Part shown: positions 15,685 to 25,700 of the stretch, piece by piece
How the letters are laid out: each line of letters starts with the position of its first letter
How positions within the stretch are numbered: the stretch's first letter is position 1
Origin: an uncultured Dietzia sp.
GTDB taxonomy: Bacteria; Actinomycetota; Actinomycetes; Mycobacteriales; Mycobacteriaceae
Direction of reading: 5' to 3'
Length of the DNA stretch: 40,978 nt
Assembly: GCF_937873725.1 (NCBI RefSeq)
Contig: NZ_CALMYY010000040.1
Coordinates: forward strand, 1-40,978
Position numbers and translations under genes: made by a program
Notes under the pieces: generated by a model
Database searches by the model: none
What the model was told of the DNA's origin: nothing
What the model saw: only the letters and a program-made list of their open reading frames with translations

Positions 15685-16826
15685 AGCCCGAGCCCCCGGG
15701 CGATCAGCATGAGCTGCACCTCGGTGGTGCCCTCGCCGATCTCGAGGATCTTGGAGTCGCGGTAGTGGCGGGCCACCGGGTACTCGTTCATGAAGCCGTA
15801 GCCGCCGTGGATCTGGGTGGCGTCGCGGGCGTTGTCCATGGCCGCCTCGGAGGCGACCATCTTGGCGATGGCGGCCTCCTTCTTGAACGGCTTGCCGGCC
15901 AGCATGAGGCGCGCGGCCTCGTAGTAGGCGCAGCGCGCGGTGTGGGCACGAGCCTCCATGCGGGCGATCTTGAACGCGATGGCCTGGAAGGAGCCGATCT
16001 TGCTGCCCATGGACTCGCGCTCACGCGCGTACTTGACCGACTCGTCCACGCAGCCCTGCGCGGCGCCGGTGGCCACCGCGGCGATCGCGACGCGGCCCTC
16101 GTCGAGGATCGACAGGAAGTTCGCGTAGCCGCGCCCCTCCTCGCCGAGCAGGTTCTCGGCCGGGACGCGCGCGTCGGCGAACGTCAGCGGGTGCGTGTCG
16201 GAGGAGTTCCAGCCGACCTTGTCGTAGGCCGGCTCGGCCGTGAATCCGGGGGTGCCGGACGGCACGATGATCGTCGAGATGGCCTTCTTGCCGTTATCCC
16301 GGACGCCGGTGACGGCGGTGACGGTGACCAGCGAGGTGATGTCGGTTCCGGAGTTGGTGATGAACTGCTTGTTCCCGTTGACCACCCACTCGTCGCCGTC
16401 ACGCTTGGCCGTGGTCTTGGTGGCGCCGGCGTCCGAGCCCGCGCCGGGCTCGGTGAGGCCGAATCCCGCGAGCTTGGTGCCGGCGGCCAGGTCCGGCAGC
16501 CACGTCGCCTTCTGCTCCTCGTTGCCGAAGTGGTAGATCGGCATCGCGCCGAGCCCGACGCCGGCCTCCAGGGTCATGGCGGTCGACTGGTCGACGCGGC
16601 CCAGCTCCTCGAGCGCCAGGGAGAGGGCGAAGTAGTCGCCGCCCATCCCGCCGTACTCCTCCGGGAAGGGCAGGCCGAACAGGCCCATCTCGCCCATCTT
16701 GGCCACGACCTCGTACGGGAACGTGTGGTTGCGGTCGTGCTCGACCGAGGCCGGGGCCACGACCTTGTCCGCGAACTCGGCGACGGTCGACTTGAGATCC
16801 TGGTAGTGCTCTTCCAACTCAGGCAT
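15681..16826 (-). CDS. Acyl-CoA dehydrogenase (FadE19-like, isovaleryl- or 2-methylbutyryl-CoA)
   Basis: This FAD flavoenzyme desaturates short branched acyl-CoA. The 381-aa product shows the signatures [20 protein letters not shown] (FAD-side) and [34 protein letters not shown] at the C-terminus. The GEGT segment puts a Glu at the usual short-chain acyl-CoA dehydrogenase catalytic position, whereas isovaleryl-CoA dehydrogenases such as human IVD use a Glu elsewhere, so the preferred substrate is uncertain. It overlaps accA by 8 bp and the MaoC gene by 4 bp. Gene order matches Rv2500c. Confidence 0.92.
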   Translation of the reverse strand: MPELEEHYQDLKSTVAEFADKVVAPASVEHDRNHTFPYEVVAKMGEMGLFGLPFPEEYGGMGGDYFALSLALEELGRVDQSTAMTLEAGVGLGAMPIYHFGNEEQKATWLPDLAAGTKLAGFGLTEPGAGSDAGATKTTAKRDGDEWVVNGNKQFITNSGTDITSLVTVTAVTGVRDNGKKAISTIIVPSGTPGFTAEPAYDKVGWNSSDTHPLTFADARVPAENLLGEEGRGYANFLSILDEGRVAIAAVATGAAQGCVDESVKYARERESMGSKIGSFQAIAFKIARMEARAHTARCAYYEAARLMLAGKPFKKEAAIAKMVASEAAMDNARDATQIHGGYGFMNEYPVARHYRDSKILEIGEGTTEVQLMLIARGLGL

Positions 16827-18894
16827 CGGTTTCTCCTTGGGATTCCTCGGTGGAGGGGTGGGGCTCGACGGTCGCGAGCAGGTGGTCGGCGGGCACCTGC
16901 TCGCCGGTGGAGACGTTGAGACGGACCACGCCGTCGATCGGTGCGGGCAGCGCGTGCTCCATCTTCATGGCCTCGACGGCCAGGATGTTCTGCCCCGCGG
17001 TCACCTCGTCGCCGTCGGAGACGAAGCAGGCGATGACCGACCCCGGCATGGGGCTGAGGATCTGTCCGTCGGACAGGCCGGCGTCGTGGATCCGGGAGTC
17101 GATGAGCGGGAGCAGTCGCAGGTCCCACGTGCCGCCGTCGCCGGCCACCCAGAAGGTGTCCGCGGCCCTGGGGTCGCGGGAGCGGGCCACGGTCCAGCGC
17201 TGCTGGGTGCCGTCGACGGTCAGGCGCAGCGACGCGCCGTCCCGCGCGACGCGCGCCCGGTGCCGCGAGGAGACCTCGGGCTCCTCGGTGGAGCCGATCG
17301 TGGCGTCGGTGATGCTCACCTCGGCGTCGTCGGGGGTCCCCCGGAGACCGACGGTGACGGGGTCCGAGCCCGGACCGGAGTCCACCCTGGTCCAGACCTC
17401 GGCGCGCCCGCCGACCCGCCAGCCGTTGGGCACGTCCCACGGACCGCGGCGGTCCGCAGGAACGCGCGCCCAGCGCTCCTCGGTGCGGTGCATGGCCACC
17501 GCGACCAGCGCGCCCTCGGGGGCGGGCGTGGCGGTGTAGGCGTCGAGGGTCCGGTCGAGCAGGCCCGTGTCCAGGTCGCCGGCGACGACCTCCGGCTGCG
17601 AGAGCAGGAAGCGGCAGAAGTCGATGTTGGTCCGCAGTCCCAGCACGTGGGTGTCCGCGAGCGCGGCATCGAGGCGGGCCAGCGCCTCCGCGCGGTCGGC
17701 GCCGTGGGCGATGACCTTGCCGAGCATCGGGTCGTAGTCGCTGCCGACCACGGTGCCCACGCGCAGCCCGGAGTCGACCCGGATGCCGTCGCCGGACGGC
17801 TCCTCGAGCCCGAGCACCGTGCCGCCGGTCGGGAGGAAGCCCTTGGCGGGGTCCTCCGCGTAGACGCGGGCCTCGATCGAGTGGCCGGTGAGCGTGATGT
17901 CGGACTGCCGGAGGGTCAACTCCTCGCCCGCGGCGATGCGGACCTGCCAGTCCACGAGGTCCACGCCGGTGACCATCTCTGTGACCGGGTGCTCCACCTG
18001 CAGACGGGTGTTCATCTCCATGAAGAAGAACTCGTCGGGGGCGTGCGCGGAGACGATGAACTCCACGGTCCCGGCGCCGACGTAGCCGACCGAGCGGGCG
18101 GCGTCGCAGGCGGCCGCGCCGATGCGCTGGCGGGTGGCCTCGTCGAGCAGGGCGCTGGGCGCCTCCTCGATGACCTTCTGGTGCCGGCGCTGCAGCGAGC
18201 ACTCGCGCTCGCCCAGGTGGATCACGTTGCCGTGGGTGTCCGCGAGGACCTGGACCTCGATGTGGCGTGGGGTGTCGACAAAGCGCTCGAGGAACAGCGT
18301 GTCGTCGCCGAACGCGTTGGCCGACTCCCGCCGGGCGGACTCCAGCGCGGCGGGCAGGTCGGCGGCGTCGGTGACGCGCCTCATGCCCTTGCCGCCACCA
18401 CCGGCGGAGGGCTTGACGAGGACCGGGTACCCGACCTCGGCGGCGCCGGCGATCAGGTCGTCGTCGGTCAGCCCGGGCCGGGAGATGCCCGGAACGGTGG
18501 GGACGTCCCGGGCCGACACGGCGGCCTTGGCCGTGATCTTGTCGCCCATCGTCTCGATGGCGACGGCCGGCGGACCCACGAAGATCAGGCCGGCCTCCTC
18601 GAGGGCCCGGGCGAACTTCGAGTTCTCCGACAGGAAGCCGTAGCCCGGGTGGACCGCCTGCGCCCCGGTCTCGCGGCACGCCGCGATCACCTTGTCGATG
18701 TCGAGGTAGGACTGTGAGGCCTGGGCGGGACCCAGGTGGACGGCGGCGTCGGCCATGCGCACGTGCAGCGCATCGGCGTCGGCGTCGGAGTAGACGGCGA
18801 CCGAGCGGATGCCCGCTGCCCGCAGCGAGCGGATCACGCGGCACGCGATCTCGCCGCGGTTGGCCACCAGGACGGTGTGGAGTTTCTGAGACAT
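16819..18894 (-). CDS. accA1: Acyl-CoA (methylcrotonyl-CoA type) carboxylase alpha subunit, biotin-dependent
   Basis: The 691-aa subunit joins a biotin carboxylase domain (about 1-450; [15 protein letters not shown], the ATP-grasp loop [27 protein letters not shown]) to a linker and a C-terminal biotin carrier domain with AVEAMKMEH, where Lys644 is biotinylated. It carboxylates biotin with bicarbonate and ATP, and AccD1 transfers the CO2, probably to 3-methylcrotonyl-CoA. I start it at the ATG at 18894 ([15 protein letters not shown]); the open frame upstream runs inside accD1. There are eight bases between the accD1 stop and this ATG. Confidence 0.94.
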   Translation of the reverse strand: MSQKLHTVLVANRGEIACRVIRSLRAAGIRSVAVYSDADADALHVRMADAAVHLGPAQASQSYLDIDKVIAACRETGAQAVHPGYGFLSENSKFARALEEAGLIFVGPPAVAIETMGDKITAKAAVSARDVPTVPGISRPGLTDDDLIAGAAEVGYPVLVKPSAGGGGKGMRRVTDAADLPAALESARRESANAFGDDTLFLERFVDTPRHIEVQVLADTHGNVIHLGERECSLQRRHQKVIEEAPSALLDEATRQRIGAAACDAARSVGYVGAGTVEFIVSAHAPDEFFFMEMNTRLQVEHPVTEMVTGVDLVDWQVRIAAGEELTLRQSDITLTGHSIEARVYAEDPAKGFLPTGGTVLGLEEPSGDGIRVDSGLRVGTVVGSDYDPMLGKVIAHGADRAEALARLDAALADTHVLGLRTNIDFCRFLLSQPEVVAGDLDTGLLDRTLDAYTATPAPEGALVAVAMHRTEERWARVPADRRGPWDVPNGWRVGGRAEVWTRVDSGPGSDPVTVGLRGTPDDAEVSITDATIGSTEEPEVSSRHRARVARDGASLRLTVDGTQQRWTVARSRDPRAADTFWVAGDGGTWDLRLLPLIDSRIHDAGLSDGQILSPMPGSVIACFVSDGDEVTAGQNILAVEAMKMEHALPAPIDGVVRLNVSTGEQVPADHLLATVEPHPSTEESQGETDA

Positions 18895-18902
18895 GGGTGC
18901 GA

Positions 18903-20477
18903 TCACATCCTGAAGACGCCGTTGTTGACCGGCTCGAGGGGGGCGTTGGCGGCGGCCGCGAGGGCCAGGCCGAGGACGGTGCGGGTGTCGGCGGGGTCGA
19001 TGATCCCGTCGTCCCAGAGTCGTGCCGTGGAGTAGTACGCGGTGGACTGCTCCTCGAACTGCTCGCGGATCGGGGCGGTGAACTCGGCCTGCTGCTCGTC
19101 GGTCCACTCCCCTCCCGCCTTGGTGACCTGGGCGGCGCGGACCGAGGCCAGGGTGTCCGCGGCCTGCGGGCCGCCCATCACGGCGATCTTCGCGTTGGGC
19201 CACATCCACAGGAACCGCGGGGAGTAGGCGCGGCCGCACATGGAGTAGTTGCCCGCGCCGAACGACCCGCCCACGACCACGGTGAGCTTGGGCACGCGGG
19301 CGCACGCCACCGCCGCGACCATCTTGGCGCCGTTCTTGGCGATGCCGCCGGCCTCGTACTGGCGGCCGACCATGAACCCGGTGATGTTCTGGAGGAAGAT
19401 CAGCGGGATCTTGCGCCGGTCGCACAGTTCGATGAAGTGGGCGCCCTTGAGCGCGGACTCGGAGAAGATCACGCCGTTGTTGCCGATGATCCCCACCGGG
19501 TGGCCGTGGATCCGCGCGAACGCGGTGACCATCGAGGTGCCGTAGTCCTTCTTGAACTCGGTGAACTCGCCGCCGTCGACGATCGTGCCGATCACGTCGC
19601 GGACGTCGTAGGGCTGCCGGGAGTCGACGGGGACCAGGTCGTAGAGGTCCGTCTGCGGACGCACGGGCTCGCGGGACTCGAGGACCTCCCAGTCCGGCGC
19701 GGGGGCCGGGGGGCAGGTCGCGATGATCTCGCGGACCTTCATCAGGGCGTCGTAGTCGTCGTCGGCCAGGTGGTCCACCACGCCGGAGGTCTTGGCGTGC
19801 AGGTCCCCGCCGCCGAGCTCCTCGGCCGTGACCTCCTCGCCGGTGGCGGCCTTCACCAGCGGCGGGCCGGCGAGGAAGATCGTGCCCTGGTTGCGGACGA
19901 TGATCGCCTCGTCGCTCATCGCCGGGACGTACGCGCCTCCGGCGGTGCAGGAGCCCATGACCGCGGCGATCTGCGGGATGCCCTTGGCGGACATCGTGGC
20001 CTGGTTGTAGAAGATCCGGCCGAAGTGGTCGCGGTCGGGGAAGACGTCGTCCTGCTGCAGGAGCATCGCGCCGCCGGAGTCCACCAGGTAGATGCACGGC
20101 AGATTGTTGGCCAGCGCCACCTCCTGGCCGCGCAGGTGCTTCTTCACCGTCATCGGGTAGTAGGTGCCCCCGGAGACCGTCGCGTCGTTGGCGATGATCA
20201 GGCACTCGCGCCCGGAGACGCGGCCGATGCCGGCCACGACGCCCGCCGCGGGGGCCTTACCCCCGTACATCTCCTCCGCGGCGAGCGGAGAGAGCTCGAG
20301 GAACGGGCTGCCCGGGTCGAGCAGGACGTCGACACGCTGGCGAGGGAGGAGTTTTCCCCGCTCGAGGTGACGGGCACGGGCCTTGTCGCCGCCGCCCAGC
20401 GCGGCGCGCTCGAGGCGCCCGCGTAGGTCGGCGAGCAGATCCTCGTGCGCCTGGCGATTGGTGGTCGCGGAGGTCAT
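18903..20477 (-). CDS. accD1: Acyl-CoA (methylcrotonyl-CoA type) carboxylase beta subunit
   Basis: The carboxyltransferase subunit (524 aa) has two crotonase-fold halves. It shows [21 protein letters not shown], the acyl-CoA site [25 protein letters not shown], the oxyanion loop [17 protein letters not shown], and the biotin-side loop [24 protein letters not shown] that is close to methylcrotonyl-CoA carboxylase beta chains. It is first in the operon. The ATG follows GGGAG by eight bases, and a perfect 10-bp inverted repeat lies just upstream. Gene content matches accD1 (Rv2502c). Confidence 0.94.
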   Translation of the reverse strand: MTSATTNRQAHEDLLADLRGRLERAALGGGDKARARHLERGKLLPRQRVDVLLDPGSPFLELSPLAAEEMYGGKAPAAGVVAGIGRVSGRECLIIANDATVSGGTYYPMTVKKHLRGQEVALANNLPCIYLVDSGGAMLLQQDDVFPDRDHFGRIFYNQATMSAKGIPQIAAVMGSCTAGGAYVPAMSDEAIIVRNQGTIFLAGPPLVKAATGEEVTAEELGGGDLHAKTSGVVDHLADDDYDALMKVREIIATCPPAPAPDWEVLESREPVRPQTDLYDLVPVDSRQPYDVRDVIGTIVDGGEFTEFKKDYGTSMVTAFARIHGHPVGIIGNNGVIFSESALKGAHFIELCDRRKIPLIFLQNITGFMVGRQYEAGGIAKNGAKMVAAVACARVPKLTVVVGGSFGAGNYSMCGRAYSPRFLWMWPNAKIAVMGGPQAADTLASVRAAQVTKAGGEWTDEQQAEFTAPIREQFEEQSTAYYSTARLWDDGIIDPADTRTVLGLALAAAANAPLEPVNNGVFRM

Positions 20478-20490
20478 CAGAGCCGCTCCC

Positions 20491-20516
20491 TTTCAGTTAA
20501 GTCGGATTAACTGAAA
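20491..20516 (-). promoter_or_regulatory. Perfect inverted-repeat operator ahead of the leucine/itaconate operon
   Basis: Arms TTTCAGTTAA (20491-20500) and TTAACTGAAA (20507-20516) are exact complements with a six-base spacer GTCGGA. The dyad ends 14 bases before the accD1 ATG. On the minus strand a possible promoter (TTACTT, 16-base spacer, TATGGT at 20527-20522) would place the transcript start inside the dyad, the usual place for a TetR-type repressor. It is AT-rich against very GC-rich surroundings. Confidence 0.75.
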
Positions 20517-20605
20517 CTGACCATAGTGCTGCGCCTCACAAAAGTAAAGGGGCAATCCCCCGCCACCCCGCCCCGCCGGGGCGGGCGGGCGACCCCGAGC
20601 ACCCC

Positions 20606-20620
20606 TACAGTGGGGACGTG
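20606..20620 (+). promoter_or_regulatory. Candidate leaderless promoter of the amidase gene
   Basis: TACAGT (20606-20611), a TANNNT -10, is followed by exactly six bases and then the GTG start at 20618. That is the typical spacing for a transcript beginning at the start codon. The GGGGA in between could instead act as a ribosome-binding site, so leaderless expression is not certain. Confidence 0.45.
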
Positions 20621-22072
20621 ACCGAGGCCACCGAGATGACCGCATCCACCGCCGGGACGCGCCGCGTCCACGCCTTCCGCGACGACGCGCTGGGGTACGA
20701 CGACGCCACCGCCCTGGCCGAGCGGGTCCGCAGGCGCGAGGTCTCGCCGACCGAGCTCCTCGAGTCCGCGATCGCCCGCTGCGCGGAGGTGGATCCCGTG
20801 CTCGGCGCGCTGGTCCACACCGACTTCGACCGCGCCCGCCACCGCGCCACCCGGCTCGACCGGTCCGCCCTCGCCGGCCCCCTCGCGGGCGTGCCGTCGG
20901 CGTTCAAGGACGCGGTGCAGGTGGAGGGCGCACCGATGCGCCTCGGTTCCCCCGCCGTCCCCGACACCCCGGCCCTGACCGACGGCCCCTACGCGCAGGC
21001 CTTCCGCGCCACCGGCCTCAACCCGCTCGGCATCACCGCCATGCCGCCGTTCGGCTGGACCGCGGCCACCGAGCGCCAGGGCGGCCTGGTCACCCGCAAC
21101 CCCTGGGACACCGGCCGCACCAGCGGCGGGTCCTCGGGGGGCTCGTCCGCGCTCGTCGCCGCCGGCGCCCTCCCGATCGCCCACGCCAACGACGGCGGCG
21201 GGTCGATCCGCATCCCCGCGGCCGTGACCGGCCTGGTCGGATTCAAGCCGAGCCGCGGCAGACACCCGGACGAGACGTTCTCGCAGCGGATGCCGATCCC
21301 GATCGTCTCCCAGTCCGTCGTCTCCCGCTCCGTGCGCGACACCTCCACGTTCCTCACCGCCTTCGAAGCCGGCCACCGCCCGGTCGGGGTGCCGCCGATC
21401 GGGCCCGTCGCCCCGGCCCCCGCCCGGCGCCTGCGCATCGGACTGGTGGAGGAGAGCCCCGCGGGCGGGCCGACCGACGCCGCCACCCTCGCGGTCCTGC
21501 GTGCGACCGCCGAACGCCTGTCCTCGCTGGGGCACGAGGTGGTGCCCGTGCCGGCGCCCGTCCCGCCCACGTTCCGGCAGGACTTCATCGCCTACTGGGC
21601 CCTGCTCGCGCTGAGCACGTCGTCATCCGGGCGCAGCCTCTTCGGTCCGGGCTTCGACCCCGACCTGCTCGACCCCTTCACCGTGGGCCTGGCACGTCTG
21701 GCCCGTCGCAACCTCCCCCGGATCCCCGTCCACCTGGCCCGGCTCGCGCGCGTCCGACTCCGGTTCGACGCCGCGTTCGGCGACGTCGACGTGTTCCTCA
21801 ACCCGGTGGTGGCCCACGAGACCCCGGAGGTCGGCTACCTCGACGCGGACCTGCCGTTCGAGACCCACCTCGAGCGCGTCTCCACTTGGGTGACGTTCAC
21901 CCCGTTGCAGAACATCGCGGGCTCTCCCGCCGTGTCCCTGCCCACCGGACAGGCCCCGGACGGGATGCCGATCGGCGTGCATTTCTCGGCGAGGAGGGGG
22001 CAGGACCGCCTCCTGCTGGAACTCGCCTCGGAGTACGAGGCCGCCCACCCGTTCGCGCGGATCTGGGCGTAG
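20618..22072 (+). CDS. Amidase (amidase-signature family)
   Basis: The 484-aa enzyme hydrolyses a carboxamide to the acid and ammonia. Its Ser-cisSer-Lys triad can be placed: Lys97 in GVPSAFKDAV, Ser173 in TSGGSSGGSSALVAAG, and nucleophile Ser198 in ANDGGGSIRIPA. The usual GTDTGGS is changed to NDGGGS. It is divergent from accD1 and converges on asnC, with only three bases between the stops. The substrate is unknown. Neighbouring regulators of amino-acid metabolism and the indolepyruvate oxidoreductase make an aryl-acetamide or amino-acid amide plausible, but this is only context. Confidence 0.9.
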   Translation: MTEATEMTASTAGTRRVHAFRDDALGYDDATALAERVRRREVSPTELLESAIARCAEVDPVLGALVHTDFDRARHRATRLDRSALAGPLAGVPSAFKDAVQVEGAPMRLGSPAVPDTPALTDGPYAQAFRATGLNPLGITAMPPFGWTAATERQGGLVTRNPWDTGRTSGGSSGGSSALVAAGALPIAHANDGGGSIRIPAAVTGLVGFKPSRGRHPDETFSQRMPIPIVSQSVVSRSVRDTSTFLTAFEAGHRPVGVPPIGPVAPAPARRLRIGLVEESPAGGPTDAATLAVLRATAERLSSLGHEVVPVPAPVPPTFRQDFIAYWALLALSTSSSGRSLFGPGFDPDLLDPFTVGLARLARRNLPRIPVHLARLARVRLRFDAAFGDVDVFLNPVVAHETPEVGYLDADLPFETHLERVSTWVTFTPLQNIAGSPAVSLPTGQAPDGMPIGVHFSARRGQDRLLLELASEYEAAHPFARIWA

Positions 22073-22075
22073 CCC

Positions 22076-22543
22076 TCACCCGTCCAGCAGCTGGGTGACG
22101 CGGGGCCCGACCCGCTGCCGCAGGATCACCTCGGTGCGGGTGCGCAGGACGCCGGGCGTGGCGATGATCGCGCTGAACACCTCCTCGAGGTGCGCGTGGT
22201 CCCGCGCGACGACCCGGCAGACGATGTCGAACTCCCCGGCCACGCTCATCACCTCGAGCACCTCGCGCACGCGCGCCAGCCCGTCGCAGGTCTCCTCCAG
22301 CCTGGCCTGGGCCAGCTGGATGTGGACGAGCGCGCCGAGGGGGTAGCCGAGGGCGGCGGCGTCGAGCCGGGGGGCCCACGTCGCGAGCACACCGCGGGCC
22401 TCGAGCTTGTCGAGCCGGGCCTGCGCGGTGCCGCGCGCCACCCCGAGGCGGCGCGAGAACTCGCGCACGCCGACCCGGGGGTCGTCCATGACGATCGCGA
22501 GGAGCCGTCGGTCGGTGTCGTCCAGTGCGGTCGGGGAATCCAT
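22076..22543 (-). CDS. Lrp/AsnC-family transcriptional regulator
   Basis: The 155-aa protein has an N-terminal helix-turn-helix (LDDTDRRLLAIVMDDPRVGVREFSRRLGVARGTAQARLDKLEARGV, about 7-52) and a C-terminal RAM ligand-binding domain (about 70-150, VHIQLAQARLEE and AGEFDIVCRVVARDHAHLEEV). Such proteins sense amino acids and usually control an adjacent, divergent gene. Here that is the indolepyruvate ferredoxin oxidoreductase gene, 167 bases away. Its own start codon lies inside an 11-bp inverted repeat, which suggests autoregulation. Confidence 0.92.
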   Translation of the reverse strand: MDSPTALDDTDRRLLAIVMDDPRVGVREFSRRLGVARGTAQARLDKLEARGVLATWAPRLDAAALGYPLGALVHIQLAQARLEETCDGLARVREVLEVMSVAGEFDIVCRVVARDHAHLEEVFSAIIATPGVLRTRTEVILRQRVGPRVTQLLDG

Positions 22544-22579
22544 GTGTCCACGCTAGCCGACGGCGAGGTGGACACATGG
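22540..22579. promoter_or_regulatory. 11-bp inverted repeat at the asnC start (candidate AsnC operator)
   Basis: CCATGTGTCCA (22540-22550) and TGGACACATGG (22569-22579) are perfect complements separated by 18 bases. The left arm contains the asnC start codon. Widely spaced arms suit an octameric Lrp-type regulator that wraps DNA. Confidence 0.6.
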
Positions 22580-22602
22580 CCCAGGATGAGCCCCGGAACA
22601 TC

Positions 22603-22624
22603 GGTCAGGGTGTACACGGTGACC
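22603..22624. promoter_or_regulatory. Imperfect 22-bp palindrome in the asnC-oxidoreductase intergenic region
   Basis: GGTCA at 22603-22607 and TGACC at 22620-22624 flank the perfect 8-base palindrome GTGTACAC (22610-22617); 18 of 22 positions are symmetric. It may be a second site for the divergent regulator. Confidence 0.42.
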
Positions 22625-22640
22625 GGCCCGGCGCTGGCCA

Positions 22641-22656
22641 CGTGACGCGGCTCACG
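22641..22656. promoter_or_regulatory. Candidate Crp/GlxR-type site upstream of the oxidoreductase gene
   Basis: CGTGA-CGCGGC-TCACG matches the cAMP-receptor-protein layout TGTGA-N6-TCACA with eight of ten arm bases correct and full dyad symmetry. It lies 54 bases before the ATG of the oxidoreductase gene. Binding is inferred from the motif only. Confidence 0.45.
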
Positions 22657-22710
22657 TCTGCTCCTAGCCTGGGGGCCCAGCCCACATGCGACTAAGGCCA
22701 GGTGTTGATC

Positions 22711-25700
22711 ATGACCTCCCTCTCCGACCGCTACACCCGCGAGAGCGGGACGGTCTTCCTCACCGGCATCCAGGCTCTGGTCCGGACGGTCCGTGACCGG
22801 GCCCGCCTGGACCGGCGGCAGAACCTGCTCACCGCGAGCCTGGTGAGCGGCTACGAGGGCTCCCCGCTGGCGGGCTACGACCTCGAACTCGCCAGGCGCG
22901 CGGCGTTCCTCGATCCGTTCGACGTCGTGCACCGCCCCGCCCTCAACGAGGAGGCGGGCGCGACGGCGGTCATGGGCTCCCAGCTCGCCCGCCGCACGGG
23001 CACGCTCCGCGCCACCGCCCACACCGCGGGCGCCGCGCTGCAGGGCGTGGTGGGCTACTGGTACGGCAAGGCGCCGGGCCTGGACCGGGCGACCGACGCC
23101 CTCCGTCACGCCAACCTGATCGGCACGGACCCCCACGGCGGGGCGGTGGCGCTCGTCGGCGACGACCCGGGGGCCAAGTCCTCCACCGTCCCGTGCGCCT
23201 CCGAGCTCGCCCTGGCCGACCTCTACATGCCGACGCTCTATCCGGCGGACTCGCAGGACGTCCTGGACTTCGGCGTCCACGCGGCGATCCTGTCACGCGT
23301 GTCCGGCCTGTGGTCGGCCATGAAGATCTCCTCGCACGTGGCGGACGCGTCCTCGACCGCGCTGGTCGACCCGGACCGCATCCTCCCGGTCTACGGCGAC
23401 CTCGGCACCAGCCCCCACGTGCCCTCCGGGCAACTGCTGGGCGCCAGCCTGATGGAGCTCGAGCAGAACCAGCTGACCGTCCGCGTTCCCCGCGCACTCG
23501 AGTACGCCCGGCTCAACGGGATCAACCGGATCGTGCAGCGCACCGCCGACGACAGGATCGGGATCGTCGCCGCCGGCAAGACCTACCTCGACGTCCGCGA
23601 GTCGCTGCGCCGGCTGGGCCTGGACGACGCGGAGCTCTCCCGCCGCGGGATCCGGATCCTCAAGCTGGGCATGGTGTACCCGCTGGAGCGGACGGTGCTC
23701 GACGAGTTCATGTCCGGACTGGAGGAGGTGATCGTGGTGGAGGAGAAGCGCGACTTCATCGAGACGATGATCCGGGAGATCCACTTCCGTCGCCCCGACG
23801 TGGCCAACGTGGTGGGCAAGAGCCACGAGGACGGTTCGACGCTGTTCAGCCGCTTCGGCGAGCTGGACGTGGACGCCGTCACCCGCGGCCTGGCCCAGCG
23901 GCTGGGGCGGGTCCACGGCATCCCCTCCGCGCTGGCGTGGCTCGAGGGCCCGGCCCGGCCCCGCACGCGCATCACGCTGCCCCTGGCCACCACCCGGACC
24001 CCGTACTTCTGCTCCGGCTGCCCCCACAACAGCTCCACCAAGGTCGCCGACGGCACGCTCGTCGGCGGCGGCATCGGCTGCCACGCGATGGTGCTGATGA
24101 TGGACGAGAAGCAGGTCGGCACCATTACCGGCGTCACCCAGATGGGCGGCGAGGGCGTCCAGTGGACGGGCATGTCGCCGTTCCTCGAGGAGCGCCACCT
24201 GGTGCAGAACATCGGCGACGGCACGTTCATGCACTCCGGCTCCCTGGCCGTGCGGGCGGCGGTGGCCTCGGGCGACAACATCACCTACAAGCTGCTCTAC
24301 AACGGCACCGTCGCCATGACGGGCGGCCAGGACCCGGTGGGCGCGATGACGCTGCCCGAGATCCTGCGCCTCCTCCGGGCGGAGAGGGTCGCGAAGATCG
24401 TCGTGACGACGGACAACGTCAAGGCGACACGGGCCCAGGGCCTGCCCCGCGGGATCGAGGTCCGCGACCGCGCGGACACCCTCGAGGTCCAGCGCGAGCT
24501 CGCCGCCGTCCCCGGGGTGACCGTCCTGGTGCACGACCAGTTCTGTGCCGCCGAGAAGCGCCGCCACCGCAAGCGCGGCACCTACCCCACGCCCGACGAG
24601 CGCGTGGTGATCAACGAGCGCATCTGCGAGGGCTGCGGCGACTGCGGCGCGAAGTCCAACTGCCTGTCCGTCCACCCGGTGCAGACGGAGTTCGGCCGCA
24701 AGACCCGGATCGACCAGTCCACCTGCAACTTCGACTTCTCGTGCGTGCAGGGCGACTGCCCGGCGTTCGTCACGGTGGTGCCCGGCCGGACGTCCGAGCG
24801 GGTGGCCACCGCGCCCCCGCTCGGGTCGGCGGACGTGCCCGAACCCGCCCGGGCCGACGTCGATCCCGATCGGGGCTTCTCCCTGAGGCTGACCGGCATC
24901 GGCGGGACGGGCATCGTCACCGTCTCCGCGGTGCTCGCCACCGCGGCCGTGCTCGACGGCAACTCGGCCCGCACCCTCGACATGACCGGACTGGCACAGA
25001 AGGGCGGCGCCGTGGTCTCCGACGTCCGGGTCGCCCGTACCCCCACGGAGCAACCGCCCAAGATCGGCGCCGGAGACTGCGACCTCTACCTCTGTTGTGA
25101 CGGGCTGGTCGGCGCGGACAGCACCAACCTCAGGGTGGCGAACCCCGACCGCACCACCTCGGTCGTGTCCACCACGCAGATCCCCACCGGCACGATGGTG
25201 ATCGACACGACGGTCCCCCACCCCGCGACCCCGGACATCCGGACCGCGATCGACCGCGCGTCCGCCCGGGGCGTGTACCTGGACGCGGGAGAACTCACCG
25301 AGAGCCTCTTCGGCTCCACCCAGACCTCGAACATGCTCATGGTGGGCGCGGCGTACCAGAGCGGCGCCCTGGCGATCTCGGCCGAGGCGATCGAGCAGGC
25401 GATCGAGCTCAACGGCGTCGCGGTGGACGCCAACCTGCAGGCGTTCCGTCGGGGCCGGCAGGCCGTCGCGGATCCGCGGGCCCTGGCCGCCCTGGTTTCC
25501 GGGCTGCACCGCCCGGTGTCCACCGCCACCCCGGACCTCCACGTGCCCTCCCCCGCCTGCGAGCGCCTGCTCGCCGGCCTGTCCGGGCAGGCCTCCGCCG
25601 GACTGCGCGCCGCGGTGGCCCTCCGGGTGGACGAGCTGATCGGCTACCAGGACGAGGCGTACGCGGCCGACTACGTGGGCCGGGTCGAGGCCCTGCGCGC

